The notes under the pieces were generated by a model, which was not told the origin of the DNA, did not search any database, and saw nothing but the letters and a program-made list of their open reading frames with translations. Shown here piece after piece: positions 6,031 through 6,629 of a stretch of 6,629 bases of DNA. Each line of letters opens with the position of its first letter. The stretch's first letter is position 1. The translations under genes were made by a program, and so were the position numbers. The stretch lies in the NCBI GenBank assembly GCA_020631035.1, contig JAHDIA010000350.1, forward strand, positions 1 to 6,629. Direction: 5' to 3'. The stretch comes from Chitinophagales bacterium. Its GTDB lineage: Bacteria > Bacteroidota > Bacteroidia > Chitinophagales > UBA2359.

Positions 6031-6063
6031 ATGTACGTAGCCATCACTACCTGGAAAATGTAA
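6031..6063 (+). other. 10-codon upstream ORF before the membrane-protein gene
   Basis: ATG at 6031 opens a frame reading MYVAITTWKM and stops with TAA at 6061-6063, four bases before the ATG at 6068. Just upstream, CCCCT (6003-6007) can pair with AGGGG (6022-6026), and an alternative pairing CAGG (6021-6024) with CCTG (6050-6053) would exclude it. This arrangement could be a leader peptide with translational coupling. The ORF is short enough to be chance. Confidence 0.25.
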
Positions 6064-6067
6064 AACC

Positions 6068-6629
6068 ATGAATGAAGCAATAAGTATATCTGATAAAATT
6101 TTGAACAAAGGAGTAAAAGATCATTTTGATACTCAAGACATTCAGGCACTTAAATTTTACAATACATCCGCCTTAATGAGTATCATTCCTTGTTTATTGC
6201 TTGCTAGTTTGTTTTATTGGTGTTCGATGGAAATGGCCTTTTGCTTGTACTTGGGAGGAGCAGTATACTTTTTGATGGCTTATTGTTTGAGTGGATGGGT
6301 CAATTTAAATAGAGCATCTCTCGTTAATTCTTTTTTTATTACATTTTTAAATGCCGCTGCCTTTGCCTATTATGGGATTACCTATGGTTTTCAATATTTG
6401 TTGCTCATTTCTGTCGTAATATCGGTCATAAATATGCGAAATACCCAACAGCGAAGGCTTTATTATGGTTTTCTTTTGTTAATTGTAGTTGTTATAAGTT
6501 ACCTACTTATACAATATGGCTCTTTTGCCAAACCCTTGTGGTTTGGCAATGTTGTAAATATTTTGATGATTATTTTTACAGTTTTGCTTATTTATCAGTT
6601 TGCAGAATCATACATCAAAACATTGACAC
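6068..6629 (+). CDS. Polytopic membrane protein, N-terminal six-helix domain of a probable sensor
   Basis: The frame is open for 187 codons plus one base to the right edge, so the C-terminus is missing. Residues 1-33 are polar and cytoplasmic-looking (DKILNKGVKDHFDTQDIQ). Six hydrophobic segments follow at about 35-51, 56-74, 86-104, 108-122, 131-149 and 161-178, with basic residues after the fourth (MRNTQQRR, 123-130), consistent with a cytoplasmic loop. After helix six comes QFAESYIKTLT (177-187), which looks like the start of an amphipathic linker helix. In Bacteroidota, such 6-TM modules commonly precede a histidine kinase, a nucleotide cyclase or another signalling output; which one applies here cannot be seen. 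I chose the ATG at 6068 because the only nearby upstream ATG in this area (6031) is in a different, terminated frame. The gene is divergent from the flavoprotein across 618 bases. Confidence 0.72.
   Translation, partial: MNEAISISDKILNKGVKDHFDTQDIQALKFYNTSALMSIIPCLLLASLFYWCSMEMAFCLYLGGAVYFLMAYCLSGWVNLNRASLVNSFFITFLNAAAFAYYGITYGFQYLLLISVVISVINMRNTQQRRLYYGFLLLIVVVISYLLIQYGSFAKPLWFGNVVNILMIIFTVLLIYQFAESYIKTLT

Larger units (their letters stand above)
5450..6067. other. 618-base AT-rich divergent intergenic region
   Basis: This gap lies between the divergent flavoprotein and membrane-protein starts. Lines 5701-5820 are only about 20% GC by hand count. It must hold the promoters and leaders of both flanking genes, yet I found no exact TAnnTTTG box on either strand; the nearest on plus is TATTTTG (5931-5937), one spacer base short. 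It contains a pair of adjacent hairpins near the flavoprotein start, a 20-base palindrome, two smaller hairpins, and a leader ORF before the plus-strand gene, each listed separately. No convincing protein-coding gene is present. Confidence 0.7.

Noticed and set aside
6003..6060. Cyclic-di-GMP (GEMM-like) riboswitch before the membrane-protein gene
   Set aside because: The CAGGGGCAAA string recalls part of the GEMM motif, but the rest of the conserved core and the two-helix layout are absent.

Overview
The window reads as a stretch of chromosome from a Bacteroidota bacterium, probably Cytophagales or Saprospirales-like. The evidence is AT-rich DNA (coding lines I counted by hand are about 38-45% GC, intergenic lines about a quarter), A-rich tracts instead of strong Shine-Dalgarno sites before starts, a TAnnTTTG-type promoter box, and protein types common in that phylum. 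I cannot name the genus from the sequence.

Layout, left to right. (1) 1-521, minus: the N-terminal 173 residues of a secreted or outer-membrane protein of unknown function, continuing off the left edge. (2) 522-760: a divergent intergenic region holding two interlocked inverted repeats and a plausible promoter for the next gene. (3) 761-1462, plus: a classical short-chain dehydrogenase/reductase. (4) 1463-1761: a non-coding gap with three degenerate 23-base direct repeats followed by a 180-base block of about 51% GC with inverted repeats, which looks like a dispersed intergenic element. (5) 1762-2265 and 2270-3037, plus, 4 bases apart: a membrane-anchored SRPBCC-like protein and a YbfF/ABHD11-type alpha/beta hydrolase, almost certainly one operon. 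(6) 3866-5449 then 3089-3814, minus, 51 bases apart: a VAO/4-cresol-dehydrogenase-type flavoprotein followed by a GNAT-like (possibly FeeM-like) acyltransferase. They converge on the hydrolase gene. (7) 5450-6067: a 618-base, very AT-rich divergent intergenic region with back-to-back perfect hairpins, a 20-base near-perfect palindrome, further hairpins and a 10-codon leader ORF. (8) 6068-6629, plus: the N-terminal six-helix membrane domain of a probable sensor or signalling protein, running off the right edge.

How the genes may work together. The hydrolase operon and the SDR look like general small-molecule or lipid metabolism, and nothing in the sequence ties them to one pathway. The flavoprotein/acyltransferase pair is the best candidate for a dedicated oxidation-plus-acylation step on a small molecule, but that is inference from co-orientation and family only. 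I see no rRNA, tRNA, CRISPR array, transposase or phage gene. No complete new system is evident. The most unusual signals are non-coding: the hairpin pair at 5478-5543, the GC-rich block at 1541-1720 and the pseudoknot-topology repeats at 607-650.
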